DNA from: Pseudactinotalea suaedae
GTDB taxonomy: Bacteria; Actinomycetota; Actinomycetes; Actinomycetales; Beutenbergiaceae
Assembly (NCBI RefSeq): GCF_009733815.1
Contig: NZ_WNXY01000003.1
Coordinates: 1 to 64,000, forward strand
DNA: 64,000 nucleotides
Direction: 5' to 3'
Shown: positions 1 to 7,461 of the stretch, one piece after another
How the letters are laid out: every line of letters begins with the position of its first letter
How positions within the stretch are numbered: position 1 is the first letter of the stretch
Notes under the pieces: generated by a model
Databases searched by the model: none
What the model was told of the DNA's origin: nothing
Seen by the model: only the letters and a program-made list of their open reading frames with translations
Translations under genes and position numbers: made by a program

Positions 1-1
1 C

Positions 2-277
2 GTGCGAGCGCCGCTCCGGGCCGGCGTGCTGGTGCGGGCGCCCCGTGAGGGCGCGTCCGAGCGAGCACCGGGTCGGGCGGACGTGCCGTCGCGAGCGCCG
101 GTCCGGGTGCGCGCCGCGGCGCCGGCCGGACGCGGGCCGGCGGACCTGTCGGCCTTCTTCGGGGAGGAGCCACCCCGGGCGGGCGGGGTCGCGGTGCTCC
201 TCATGGCGGTGACGGTAACCCAGCTCGCGCCCCGAGCCCGGCAGACATTCCGCCGGCAGGCGAGACTGTGCAGGTGA
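2..277 (+). CDS. Possible C-terminal part of an unidentified protein (5' end outside window)
   Basis: An open frame enters from the left edge and stops with TGA at 275-277. Third codon positions are almost all G or C until about position 220, as expected for a real gene, and the translation is rich in Ala, Arg and Pro before a short hydrophobic stretch. Its stop overlaps a GTG codon at 274 that could be an alternative mutY start (GTGA overlap), which would fit translational coupling. I recognise no domain. Composition of this kind also arises by chance in high-GC DNA, so it may be a spurious frame. Confidence 0.3.
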   Translation: MRAPLRAGVLVRAPREGASERAPGRADVPSRAPVRVRAAAPAGRGPADLSAFFGEEPPRAGGVAVLLMAVTVTQLAPRARQTFRRQARLCR

Positions 278-1167
278 CGACGAGCAGCGAGCACCCGGAG
301 CGGCTGTTGCCGCTCGTGCTCGACTGGTACGCCAGGCACCGGCGCGACCTCCCGTGGCGGGTCCCGGGCACCTCGGCGTGGGCGGTCCTGGTGTCGGAGG
401 TGATGCTGCAGCAGACCCCGGTGGTGCGCGTGGAGCCCGCCTGGCGGGAGTGGATGCAGCGCTGGCCCGACCCTGCGGCGCTGGCCGCTGCGACGCCCGC
501 CGAGGTGCTGCGGGCCTGGGACCGCCTCGGGTACCCGCGCCGGGCGCTACGGCTGCGCGACGCCGCGATCGCGATCCGTGACCGGCACGGCGGCACCGTC
601 CCCCGCACCACCGCGGAGCTGCGCGCGCTCCCGGGCGTCGGCAGCTACACGGCCGCGGCGATCCGGTCGTTCGCCTACGGCGAGCGCGACGTGGTGCTCG
701 ACACCAACGTCCGACGCGTCCTCGCGCGGGCGCTCGACGGCGCCGCGCTGCCCGCTCCGTCGCTGACCCGCGCCGAGGAGCGCCGCGCCGAGGCCGTGGT
801 GCCGGCGGACCCGGCCACCAGCGCCCGGTGGAACATCGGGCTGATGGAGCTGGGAGCCCTGGTCTGCACCGCGCGGGCGCCGCGGTGCGGTTCGTGCCCG
901 CTGGCGCACACGTGCGCGTGGCGCCGTGCGGGCGCACCCGGCGACGTCCACGCGGCCCGACGGCGTACCCAGCCCTGGCAGGGCACCGACCGCCAGGCCA
1001 GGGGGCGCCTCATGGCGGCCCTGAGGGACGCCGTCGAGCCGCTCGCCGTGACCGAGCTGCCCGACTGGGGCGACGAGACCCAGCGGGACCGCGCGCTCGC
1101 GGGACTGGTCGCCGACGGGCTCGTCGAGGTCACGCCACAGGCTCGATACCGGCTGCCGGAGGGGTAG
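268..1167 (+). CDS. mutY: A/G-specific adenine glycosylase MutY
   Basis: This is a base-excision repair glycosylase that removes adenine mispaired with 8-oxoguanine. The 299 residues contain the HhH-GPD fold: the catalytic Glu44 in SEVMLQQT, the helix-hairpin-helix LPGVGSYTAAAI near residues 121-132, and catalytic Asp145 in VVLDTNVRR. A [4Fe-4S] loop follows with Cys200, 207, 210 and 216 in the C-X6-C-X2-C-X5-C spacing of MutY and EndoIII. The C-terminal NUDIX-like domain of E. coli MutY is missing, as is usual in short actinobacterial MutY proteins, so recognition of 8-oxoG is probably handled differently. The start is GTG at 268 or GTG at 274. The 3' end overlaps the convergent MFS gene by 38 bp. 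Confidence 0.93.
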   Translation: MQVTTSSEHPERLLPLVLDWYARHRRDLPWRVPGTSAWAVLVSEVMLQQTPVVRVEPAWREWMQRWPDPAALAAATPAEVLRAWDRLGYPRRALRLRDAAIAIRDRHGGTVPRTTAELRALPGVGSYTAAAIRSFAYGERDVVLDTNVRRVLARALDGAALPAPSLTRAEERRAEAVVPADPATSARWNIGLMELGALVCTARAPRCGSCPLAHTCAWRRAGAPGDVHAARRRTQPWQGTDRQARGRLMAALRDAVEPLAVTELPDWGDETQRDRALAGLVADGLVEVTPQARYRLPEG

Positions 1168-2371
1168 GCAGCGGGGCGCGGCCGAGCACGAACCCCGCGG
1201 CCATGGCGCCGAGCACCCCCAGCAGCGTCCCGACCAGCAGCAGCCGGTAGTCCAGGACGGCGACCAGCCCGGCGCCGACCAGGGTCAGCAGCGCCTGCGG
1301 TGCGTTGATGCTCATCATCGTGGCCGCAGCGGTGCGGCCCTGCATGCGCGGCGTCGTCACCTTCTGGCGCACGGTCACGAAGGCGACCACGGTCCAGGTG
1401 ACGCCGAAGCCCAGCACCGCCATGCCGCCCGCGACCACGACCACGCTCGAGGTGAGCATCGTCGCCGTCCCGAGCGCCAGCAGGGCCAGCCCGATCGAGA
1501 ACGTGCGGACCTCGCCGAGGCGGCCGATCGCCGTCGCCGACGACGCGCCGCCGAGCACGGCGCCGATGCCCTGCACGCTGACCAGCACACCGAGCGCCGA
1601 GGTCTGCAGGCCCAGACCCTGCTCGATCACCGGGAACGCCGCGACGTTGAGCAGTGCCGTCGCGCTGAACGCGATCGTCACGAGCAGCGTCAGCGGGCCC
1701 AGCACCGGGGTGGCGACCACGTGGCGGAAACCTGCCCAGACCTGCCGGGAGAAGGACTCCGTGCTCGGTTCGCTCGGCGACTCCGCGACCTTGACCGCGA
1801 GCAGCAGCACAGCGGTCAGGAGGAAGCAGGCGATCGTCAGCAGCACGACCGAGTGCGGACCCAGGGCCACGTACATGGCGGTCCCGATCAGCGGCGAGAT
1901 CAGCCTGAGCGCCTGGTCGATCGTGGACAGCATGCCGTTGCCGGAGGCGAGGTCGGCGTCGGGGAGCATGTCGCGCAGCAGCGCCGACTGCGCCGCACCG
2001 GTGAGCACGCCGAGGGTGCCGTAGCCGAAGATCACGAGGTAGATCAGCCAGATCTGCTCCGGCCCCCGCACCAGCAGCATCGAGGCGACCACCACCGCGC
2101 CGATCAGGTTCCCCGTGACCATCAGCCGGCGCCGCGCGAACGTGTCGACGAGGTGCCCCATCAGCGGCCCGGTGAGGGTCGCGAGCCCGAGCGCGGCGAA
2201 CACGATCGCCGCCGCGGCGTCCGAGCCGGAGAGATCCTTCACCCAGACGGCGACCGAGAGGTAGAGGGCGCTGTCACCCACGTTGGTCGCGAACCACGCG
2301 ACCGAGAGCCGCCGGAAGGACCGGTGCCTCCAGGCCGCCGGTCGACGGCGGAGCGCTGCCGCGATGCTCAT
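1130..2371 (-). CDS. MFS transporter (probable drug/metabolite efflux)
   Basis: The 413-residue protein has about 12 hydrophobic segments and the major facilitator loop signature GHLVDTFARRRLMVTGN between TM2 and TM3. It resembles the MFS_3/EntS-type exporters that move drugs, siderophores or metabolites outward with proton antiport. The chosen ATG overlaps the stop of the upstream ArsR-type gene by 4 bp (ATGA), so the two genes are translationally coupled. This pairing suggests that the regulator's ligand is the exporter's substrate. The substrate cannot be read from the sequence. The frame stays open upstream of this ATG, but that part is antisense to the regulator and is not homologous to MFS proteins. 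Confidence 0.85.
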   Translation of the reverse strand: MSIAAALRRRPAAWRHRSFRRLSVAWFATNVGDSALYLSVAVWVKDLSGSDAAAAIVFAALGLATLTGPLMGHLVDTFARRRLMVTGNLIGAVVVASMLLVRGPEQIWLIYLVIFGYGTLGVLTGAAQSALLRDMLPDADLASGNGMLSTIDQALRLISPLIGTAMYVALGPHSVVLLTIACFLLTAVLLLAVKVAESPSEPSTESFSRQVWAGFRHVVATPVLGPLTLLVTIAFSATALLNVAAFPVIEQGLGLQTSALGVLVSVQGIGAVLGGASSATAIGRLGEVRTFSIGLALLALGTATMLTSSVVVVAGGMAVLGFGVTWTVVAFVTVRQKVTTPRMQGRTAAATMMSINAPQALLTLVGAGLVAVLDYRLLLVGTLLGVLGAMAAGFVLGRAPLPTPPAAGIEPVA

Positions 2372-2982
2372 CGCTCGTCGCCTTCCTGGGCGGGCGGCTC
2401 GGGGTTCAGCACGGCGAACAGGTGGCTGCGCCGCGCCCCCGGGGGCCGCAGCGACGGGTCGGCGTCGCGTCCCCCGAACCACTCCGCGGCGACCGTCTGC
2501 AGGTGCTCGCTCAGCCGCGCGAGCTCGGCGGCGTCGGCCCAGAACACGCTGGAGGTGACCGTGCTCGCCTGCGCCCACTCCTCCTGCTCCTGCGGGTAGC
2601 CGGCGAGATAGGTGCGGATCCGCTCCGCCTGCCGCAGCACCTGCAGCCCGGCGAGCTCGGCGACCGCGCGCCGCGACCCGGGCGCCTCCGCTGCCTCGGA
2701 GCTGGGCCTGACGTCCAGGCCGCCGCGCACGGTCGAGCGCCACGGCCGTTCGCGACCACGCCGGGGGGCCGGCTCGATGAACCCGTACTTCGCGAGCGTG
2801 TGCAGGTGGAAGGAGCACGAGGCGACCGACTCGTCGACCGCGTCCGCACACTGCGTCGCGGTGGCGTCCTCGACGTTCTCGAGGTAGTCGAGCAGGGCCA
2901 GGCGGACCGGGTGCGCCAGCGCGCGGATCCTCTCGGGACTGCTGATCGAGGTCTGCGTGCGGCCGGGGTGCTCGGTGCTCAT
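2368..2982 (-). CDS. ArsR-family (winged-helix) transcriptional regulator
   Basis: The 204-residue protein opens with an ArsR-like winged helix: RIRALAHPVRLALLDYLE is helix 1, followed by an HTH with CSFHLHTLAKYGFIE as recognition helix and a basic wing (RRGRERPW). The C-terminal half is helical and acidic, possibly for dimerisation or ligand binding, and has no obvious metal-binding Cys cluster. It therefore belongs to the non-metal HTH_20-type ArsR proteins that often govern MFS exporters. It is first in a two-gene operon with the exporter. A -10 element lies six bases before its ATG, so its mRNA is probably leaderless, and repeated TTGAT motifs just upstream are likely autoregulatory operators. 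Confidence 0.85.
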   Translation of the reverse strand: MSTEHPGRTQTSISSPERIRALAHPVRLALLDYLENVEDATATQCADAVDESVASCSFHLHTLAKYGFIEPAPRRGRERPWRSTVRGGLDVRPSSEAAEAPGSRRAVAELAGLQVLRQAERIRTYLAGYPQEQEEWAQASTVTSSVFWADAAELARLSEHLQTVAAEWFGGRDADPSLRPPGARRSHLFAVLNPEPPAQEGDER

Positions 2983-2988
2983 GCGCTC

Positions 2989-3031
2989 ACGCTAGATCAT
3001 CAAGAAATCTTTATCAAGTGTTATTGATCAA
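2989..3031 (-). promoter_or_regulatory. Promoter and operator-like repeats of the ArsR-MFS operon
   Basis: On the minus strand TTGATA (3017-3012) and TAGCGT (2994-2989) are separated by exactly 17 bp and make a good housekeeping promoter. The transcription start would fall at or next to the ATG at 2982, so the transcript should be leaderless. The surrounding 40 bp are unusually AT-rich and contain TTCTTGAT twice and the palindrome TTGATCAA (3024-3031), which are plausible sites for autoregulation. Operator function is inferred. Confidence 0.65.
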
Positions 3032-3073
3032 GAACTCTTGAGCGAGTCGATCGGCTGCGTGGCCACCAGGGCC

Positions 3074-3079
3074 TATCGT
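3074..3079 (+). promoter_or_regulatory. -10 element of the small membrane protein gene
   Basis: TATCGT lies seven bases before the GTG start at 3087, the spacing expected for a leaderless actinobacterial transcript. There is no Shine-Dalgarno sequence before the GTG. No clear -35 is visible. Confidence 0.45.
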
Positions 3080-3086
3080 CATCGCT

Positions 3087-3584
3087 GTGGAGACCGTGCC
3101 CGCCGACGTGCTGATCGCACGCGCCGTCCGCGCCCACACGCGTGCGCTGGTGACGCTCGCCGCCGCGTGCGTCGTGCTGGCCGGCATCGGGACCGCGGCG
3201 CTCTCGCTCGCGGGCGAGGACCTCCGCACCCCTCCCATCACGGCCGGGCTGTCGGTGCTGGGGGTCGCCCAGGTGTGCGCGCTGGTCGCGGCCGGCATCG
3301 CCGGTCTTGGCCTGCTGCGCGTGCTGCGCGAGGTCGGCGAGCCCGGCAGCCACGACTCCGCGGCCGCCGTGCGCTCCCACGTGCCCGTCGACGCCATCCG
3401 CAGGACGGCGGCGCGGTTCGCGATCCTGATGCGCGTCATCGTCGGCGCCTGCGTGCTCGTCATCGCGGTCTGGGCCGTCGCCGACGCGGCCGGCATCATC
3501 GGCGCCGTCATCGGTGCCGTGGTGACGTTGCAGCTCGTCGTCGCGCTCGCGGTGCTGCGGGTCCACCTGCTCCGCTCGCTCTGA
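3087..3584 (+). CDS. Small four-helix integral membrane protein of unknown function
   Basis: The 165-residue protein has four hydrophobic segments at about residues 20-42, 50-76, 105-128 and 133-155, with a charged loop between the second and third. This fits the small DUF2975-like membrane proteins that are commonly encoded beside short transcriptional regulators in Firmicutes and Actinomycetota, although no such regulator follows here. It starts at GTG, preceded at the right distance by a -10 element rather than a ribosome binding site. It is divergent from the ArsR-MFS operon and ends just before a long palindrome. I assign no function. Confidence 0.6.
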   Translation: METVPADVLIARAVRAHTRALVTLAAACVVLAGIGTAALSLAGEDLRTPPITAGLSVLGVAQVCALVAAGIAGLGLLRVLREVGEPGSHDSAAAVRSHVPVDAIRRTAARFAILMRVIVGACVLVIAVWAVADAAGIIGAVIGAVVTLQLVVALAVLRVHLLRSL

Positions 3585-3596
3585 CCGAGAGCACCG

Positions 3597-3659
3597 CCCT
3601 TCCCCGATTTCAACGCACTTTCGACGTGTCGAAAGTGCGTTGAAAGCGGGGAAAAGGGG
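3597..3659. repeat. Long palindrome between convergent genes (terminator or REP-like element)
   Basis: The 18-bp arms 3608-3625 and 3628-3645 are perfectly complementary and separated by only two bases. After one mismatch (3607/3646) the pairing continues through CCCCG/CGGGG and CCCTT/AAGGG. The centre is ACTTTCGACGTGTCGAAAGT. It sits between the convergent membrane-protein and SorC genes, so it may terminate transcription from both sides. The stem is much longer than a normal terminator and could be a dispersed palindromic repeat. Confidence 0.75.
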
Positions 3660-3668
3660 CGGCGCCGG

Positions 3669-4631
3669 TCAGGAGGGGCGGGCGGTGGCCCGCTCCAGCA
3701 GGTTGCCGGCGGTCGTCTCGTCGAGGACGAGGTCGGTGGCCACCCGGGCGCGCAGCGCGCCGAGGAGTGCCGGCACCTTCCGGTCGCCGACCACGACGCA
3801 CACGCGTCGCGCGATCCGGCGCAGCTCGCGCGGGGTCGGGCCGGTGGCTCGGCTGTTGATCTCGATGTCGCGGTAGCTGCCGTCCTCACGATGGAACACG
3901 GTGCAGACGTCACCGACGACGCCGTCGGCGGTCAACGCCGTCATCTCCTGGTCGGTGAGGTACCCGGCCGAGTAGACGTGCGAGGGGACCTCCGCCGTCA
4001 GGGCGCCGACGCCGAACAGGGCGATGTCGACCCGGCGCTGCATGTCCAGCACCCGCGAGACGCTGCGCTCGCGCCACATCAGCGTCTTGGTCTCGGGGTG
4101 GTCGAAGAAGGCCGGCACAGGGAAGTGCTGACTGGTGGCGTCGAAGTTCTCCGCGATCGCGCCGATCAGGTCGCTCGCGTAGGTGATGCCGCTGGCGTAG
4201 GTGTTGGCCGCCCCGTTGAGCTGGACCACGGTCGAGCCGGTCGTGGGCATGCGGCGCAGGTGGCCGGCGATCGCCGAGACCGTGGTCCCCCACGCCACCC
4301 CCAGCACCATCCGGGAGGTGAACCACTGCCCGAGCAGGTTCGCCGCCACGGCCGCCACCTGGTCCAGCCGCTGCAGCTCGGTGGATCGCGGCCGTACCGG
4401 AACCACGTGCGCACGGATGCCGAACGTGGCCGCCAGCCGGTGACCCAGGTTCTGCCCGCTCCGGCTGGTGGGCTGCTCGACGGCGATCCGCACCATCCCC
4501 ACCTCACGTGCGTGGGCGATCATCCGCGACACGGTCGAGCGCGAGACCTGCAGGGTCGTGGCGATGACGTCCATCGTCTGGTTCTGCAGGTAGTACATCG
4601 TGGCGGCGCGGAAGGCGTCCTCGTCCTGCAC
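3669..4631 (-). CDS. SorC/DeoR-type sugar-binding transcriptional regulator (probable glycerol regulon regulator)
   Basis: The 320-residue protein starts with a sigma-like HTH (ATMYYLQNQTMDVIATTL then SRSTVSRMIAHAR), followed by the SorC sugar-phosphate binding fold with the GVAWGTTV loop and the FGVGAL loop typical of the family. I place the start at GTG 4631, which has GGGAGG ten bases upstream and gives the family-typical N terminus. An in-frame GTG at 4670 has no ribosome binding site and lies inside an operator palindrome. The gene is divergent from glpD, with two tandem operators between them, so it most likely controls glpD-glpF-glpK in response to a phosphorylated glycerol metabolite. 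That effector is an inference. Confidence 0.82.
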   Translation of the reverse strand: MQDEDAFRAATMYYLQNQTMDVIATTLQVSRSTVSRMIAHAREVGMVRIAVEQPTSRSGQNLGHRLAATFGIRAHVVPVRPRSTELQRLDQVAAVAANLLGQWFTSRMVLGVAWGTTVSAIAGHLRRMPTTGSTVVQLNGAANTYASGITYASDLIGAIAENFDATSQHFPVPAFFDHPETKTLMWRERSVSRVLDMQRRVDIALFGVGALTAEVPSHVYSAGYLTDQEMTALTADGVVGDVCTVFHREDGSYRDIEINSRATGPTPRELRRIARRVCVVVGDRKVPALLGALRARVATDLVLDETTAGNLLERATARPS

Positions 4632-4664
4632 GGTTTCACGGCCTCCCAGCGCGGTCTGCGGGTC

Positions 4665-4702
4665 CTGCACGTATGTGCAGGATGCTTGCGCGAATGTGCG
4701 CG
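4665..4702. promoter_or_regulatory. Two tandem operators between the SorC regulator and glpD
   Basis: The palindrome CTGCACGTATGTGCAG (4665-4680) is followed by a second, related copy TGCGCGAATGTGCGCG (4687-4702). The two copies start 21 bp apart, about two helical turns, so dimers bound to them would lie on the same face. They sit between the divergent regulator and glpD and are the obvious binding sites for the SorC-type protein. Confidence 0.7.
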
Positions 4703-4785
4703 ACCCGCAAGTCTGTGACCCGTGCGGCGTCGCAGCCGCACCCGGGTCCCGTTCTCGGGACGTCGGTCAGACCTAGAAGGGAGCG

Positions 4786-6531
4786 GTGTCCATCGTGACA
4801 GCAACGGCCCTCACCGCGCAGACCCGCACCGAAGCCCTGGCAGCCATGAGCGATGACGCCGGGCTCGACGTCCTCGTCGTCGGTGGCGGCGTCACCGGCG
4901 CCGGCATCGCCCTGGATGCCGCCACCCGCGGCTTGCGGACCGGCATCGTCGAGGCGCAGGACTGGGCGAGCGGCACCTCCTCCCGCTCCAGCAAGCTCGT
5001 GCACGGCGGCCTGCGCTACCTGCAGATGCTCGACTTCCACCTGGTGCACGAGGCGCTCAACGAGCGCGACCTGCTGCTGTCCGAGCTCGCACCGCACCTG
5101 GTGCGCGCCGTGCCGTTCTTGTACCCGCTGGAGCACCGCGTCTGGCAGCGTTTCTACGTCGGGTCCGGGGTGGGCCTGTACGACGCGCTGGCCTCGCTGT
5201 CCTCCCGCCGTCGTGCGACCCCGTTCCACAAGCACCTCTCCCACACCCAGCTCCACAAGGTCTTCCCCGACCTGCGCTCCGACGCCGCGATCGGGGCGAT
5301 CCAGTACTGGGACGCCCAGGTCGACGACGCCCGCCTGGTCGTCACCCTGGTCCGCACCGCCGCCGCCTACGGCGCGCTCGCCGCGTCCCGCACCCAGGTC
5401 GTCGAGCTCACCAAGCAGGGCGAGCAGGTCACCGGTGCCGTCGTCGTCGACCTCGAGACCGGTGAGCAGCGCACCATCAAGGCCACGACGGTCATCAACG
5501 CGACCGGGGTCTGGACCGAGAAGACCGAGGCCCTGGCCGGCACCGAGGGCGGCCTGCGCGTGCTGGCGAGCAAGGGCATCCACATCGTGGTCCCCCGCGA
5601 GCGCATCCGGGGCGAGCGAGGCCTGATCCTGCAGACCGAGAAGAGCGTCCTGTTCGTGATCCCGTGGTCGCGGTACTGGGTGATCGGCACCACCGACACC
5701 GCCTACACCGAGGACCCGGTGCACCCGGTCGCCACCGCCGAGGACATCGACTACGTGCTCGACCACGCCAACGCGGTCCTGCGCGACCCGCTCACGCGCG
5801 ACGACGTGATCGGCACCTGGGCAGGGCTCCGCCCGCTGCTGCAGCCCGGCACCAAGGAGGGCACCTCCTCCGCCAAGGTCTCGCGCGAGCACACCACCGC
5901 CTCCCCCACCCCCGGGCTGGTGGTCATCGCCGGCGGCAAGCTCACGACCTACCGCGTGATGGCCAAGGACGCCGTGGACTTCGCCCTGGGCGAGCAGGCC
6001 AGGACGACGCCCTCGATCACCGACCGTGTGCCGCTGGCCGGCGCCGTCGGGTTCGCGACCGCCCGGCGCAAGGCGCGCGGCTGGGCCGACACCTATGGCT
6101 GGACCAAGCAGATCACCGACCACCTGCTGCACCGCTACGGCGGTCAGCTGCGCGACATCGTGGCGGCGATCGAGACCCAGCCCGACCTCGCGAAGCCTCT
6201 CGAGGGCGCCCCCGACTACCTCCGTGCCGAGATCGCGTTCGCGGCGACGCACGAGCAGGTGGTCCACCTCGAGGACGTGATGCTCCACCGCACCCGCCTC
6301 ACCTACGAGCAGCGCGACGGCGGAGCCGCGGCTCTCGACGAGATCGTCGAGATCCTCACGCCGATCCTCGGGTGGGACGCCGAGCGGGCGGCGGCTGAGA
6401 AGCAGTCCTACCTCGACCGACGGGCGGCCGAGGAGGCCGCCGCACAGACCACCAGCGATGCCGAAGGCGCGCTGGCCAGGGCTCGGGCGCGCGACATCGT
6501 CCCGATGCGTCCCCTCGACGCGCCTACCTGA
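4786..6531 (+). CDS. glpD: Aerobic glycerol-3-phosphate dehydrogenase GlpD
   Basis: This FAD enzyme oxidises sn-glycerol 3-phosphate to dihydroxyacetone phosphate and passes electrons to the membrane quinone pool. The 581 residues start with the FAD-binding VVGGGVTGAGIALDAATRG near residue 30 and continue with the family signature SSRSSKLVHGGLRYLQ. Further on are VIPWSRYWVIGTTDT, GTWAGLRPLLQPG and the C-terminal FAD contact GGKLTTYRVMAKDAVD. The length matches the family. GAAGGGAG lies just before two GTG codons (4786 and 4795); the second has 11 bases of spacing and the first only 2, so the exact start is uncertain. It is the first gene of the glycerol cluster, followed by glpF and glpK. Confidence 0.95.
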   Translation: MSIVTATALTAQTRTEALAAMSDDAGLDVLVVGGGVTGAGIALDAATRGLRTGIVEAQDWASGTSSRSSKLVHGGLRYLQMLDFHLVHEALNERDLLLSELAPHLVRAVPFLYPLEHRVWQRFYVGSGVGLYDALASLSSRRRATPFHKHLSHTQLHKVFPDLRSDAAIGAIQYWDAQVDDARLVVTLVRTAAAYGALAASRTQVVELTKQGEQVTGAVVVDLETGEQRTIKATTVINATGVWTEKTEALAGTEGGLRVLASKGIHIVVPRERIRGERGLILQTEKSVLFVIPWSRYWVIGTTDTAYTEDPVHPVATAEDIDYVLDHANAVLRDPLTRDDVIGTWAGLRPLLQPGTKEGTSSAKVSREHTTASPTPGLVVIAGGKLTTYRVMAKDAVDFALGEQARTTPSITDRVPLAGAVGFATARRKARGWADTYGWTKQITDHLLHRYGGQLRDIVAAIETQPDLAKPLEGAPDYLRAEIAFAATHEQVVHLEDVMLHRTRLTYEQRDGGAAALDEIVEILTPILGWDAERAAAEKQSYLDRRAAEEAAAQTTSDAEGALARARARDIVPMRPLDAPT

Positions 6532-6619
6532 GCCCGGTGCCGCGCAGCGGCATGCTGTCGGTGTGGCGCATCGGGGCGCTCACACCCTTCACCCCCTCGA
6601 TGACGAGAAAGAGAGTCTG

Positions 6620-7354
6620 ATGGACATCATCATCCCGGAGGCAGTGGGCACGTTCCTGCTGATCCTCCTCGGCTGCGGCGTCGTCGCGAACGTCGTGCTG
6701 GCCGGCACCAAGGGCAACGGCGGGGGCTGGCTGCTCATCAACTTCGGATGGGGACTCGGCGTGTTCGCCGGTGTCTACGCCGCCGTCGACACCGGTGCTC
6801 ACATCAACCCGGCCGTCACGTTCGGGCTGTGGGCCGCGGGCGGGGACCTCGCACCGGAGATCCCGGCCACCGTCTCGAACGTGCTGATGTACCTGGTCGG
6901 CCAGTTCATCGGTGCGATCCTGGGTGCGGTGTTCTGCTGGCTCGCCTACAAGCAGCACTTCGACGACGAGCCGGACCCCGCGAACAAGCTCGCGGTGTTC
7001 TCGACCGGCCCGGCGAAGCGCTCCTACGGCTGGAACACCGTCACCGAGGTGATCGCCACCTTCGTGCTGGTGTTCGTCGTGATCTCGTTCGCGGGAACCC
7101 CCAGTGAGCTCGGCCCGCTGGCCGTGGCGCTGCTGGTGGTCGGTATCGGCGCCAGCCTCGGTGGTCCCACCGGCTACGCGATCAACCCCGCACGTGACCT
7201 CGGACCGCGCATCGCGCACGCGATCCTGCCGATCAAGGGCAAGGGCTCCTCGGACTGGGGGTACTCCTGGGTCCCGGTGCTCGGTCCGGTCATCGGAGGC
7301 GTGCTGGCGGGGCTGCTCGCCGACCCGCTACTCAGCTTCCTGCCGCTGGACTGA
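6620..7354 (+). CDS. glpF: Glycerol facilitator GlpF (aquaglyceroporin)
   Basis: The 244-residue MIP-family channel has six membrane segments and both half-helix motifs: the first NPA at about residue 63 in HINPAVTFG and the second in YAINPARDLGPR. The Asp after the second NPA (NPARD) is the hallmark of glycerol-conducting rather than water-only channels. It admits glycerol by facilitated diffusion for phosphorylation by GlpK. The start is the ATG at 6620, after an AAAGAGAG stretch. It lies 88 bp downstream of glpD, and a strong hairpin separates it from glpK. Confidence 0.94.
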   Translation: MDIIIPEAVGTFLLILLGCGVVANVVLAGTKGNGGGWLLINFGWGLGVFAGVYAAVDTGAHINPAVTFGLWAAGGDLAPEIPATVSNVLMYLVGQFIGAILGAVFCWLAYKQHFDDEPDPANKLAVFSTGPAKRSYGWNTVTEVIATFVLVFVVISFAGTPSELGPLAVALLVVGIGASLGGPTGYAINPARDLGPRIAHAILPIKGKGSSDWGYSWVPVLGPVIGGVLAGLLADPLLSFLPLD

Positions 7355-7363
7355 TCTCGCTAC

Positions 7364-7394
7364 GGGGTGCCGTCGCTGATCTCGACGGCACCCC
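7364..7394 (+). terminator. Strong hairpin between glpF and glpK
   Basis: GGGGTGCCGTC (7364-7374) and GACGGCACCCC (7384-7394) form a perfect 11-bp stem with a 9-base loop. No T-run follows. It could be an attenuator or partial terminator, or an mRNA stability element that sets glpF and glpK expression separately. Confidence 0.65.
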
Positions 7395-7461
7395 GCGCAC
7401 CGCCCCGAACCACTGCGCCGTCATCTCGGCGCGCCACACGATGAAGTGAAGGGAACCCCTC

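Noticed and set aside
1130-2851. 573-codon frame for the MFS exporter
   Set aside because: The first 160 codons are the ArsR gene read in the wrong frame. The true start overlaps the ArsR stop at 2368-2371.
4636-6288. 550-codon open frame antisense to glpD
   Set aside because: It is the mirror of glpD codons in GC-rich DNA; its translation is low-complexity Gly/Val/Asp/Arg with no domain, while glpD has clear motifs. The same holds for long antisense frames over glpK, xylB, xylA, the flavoprotein, nirB and the iol genes.
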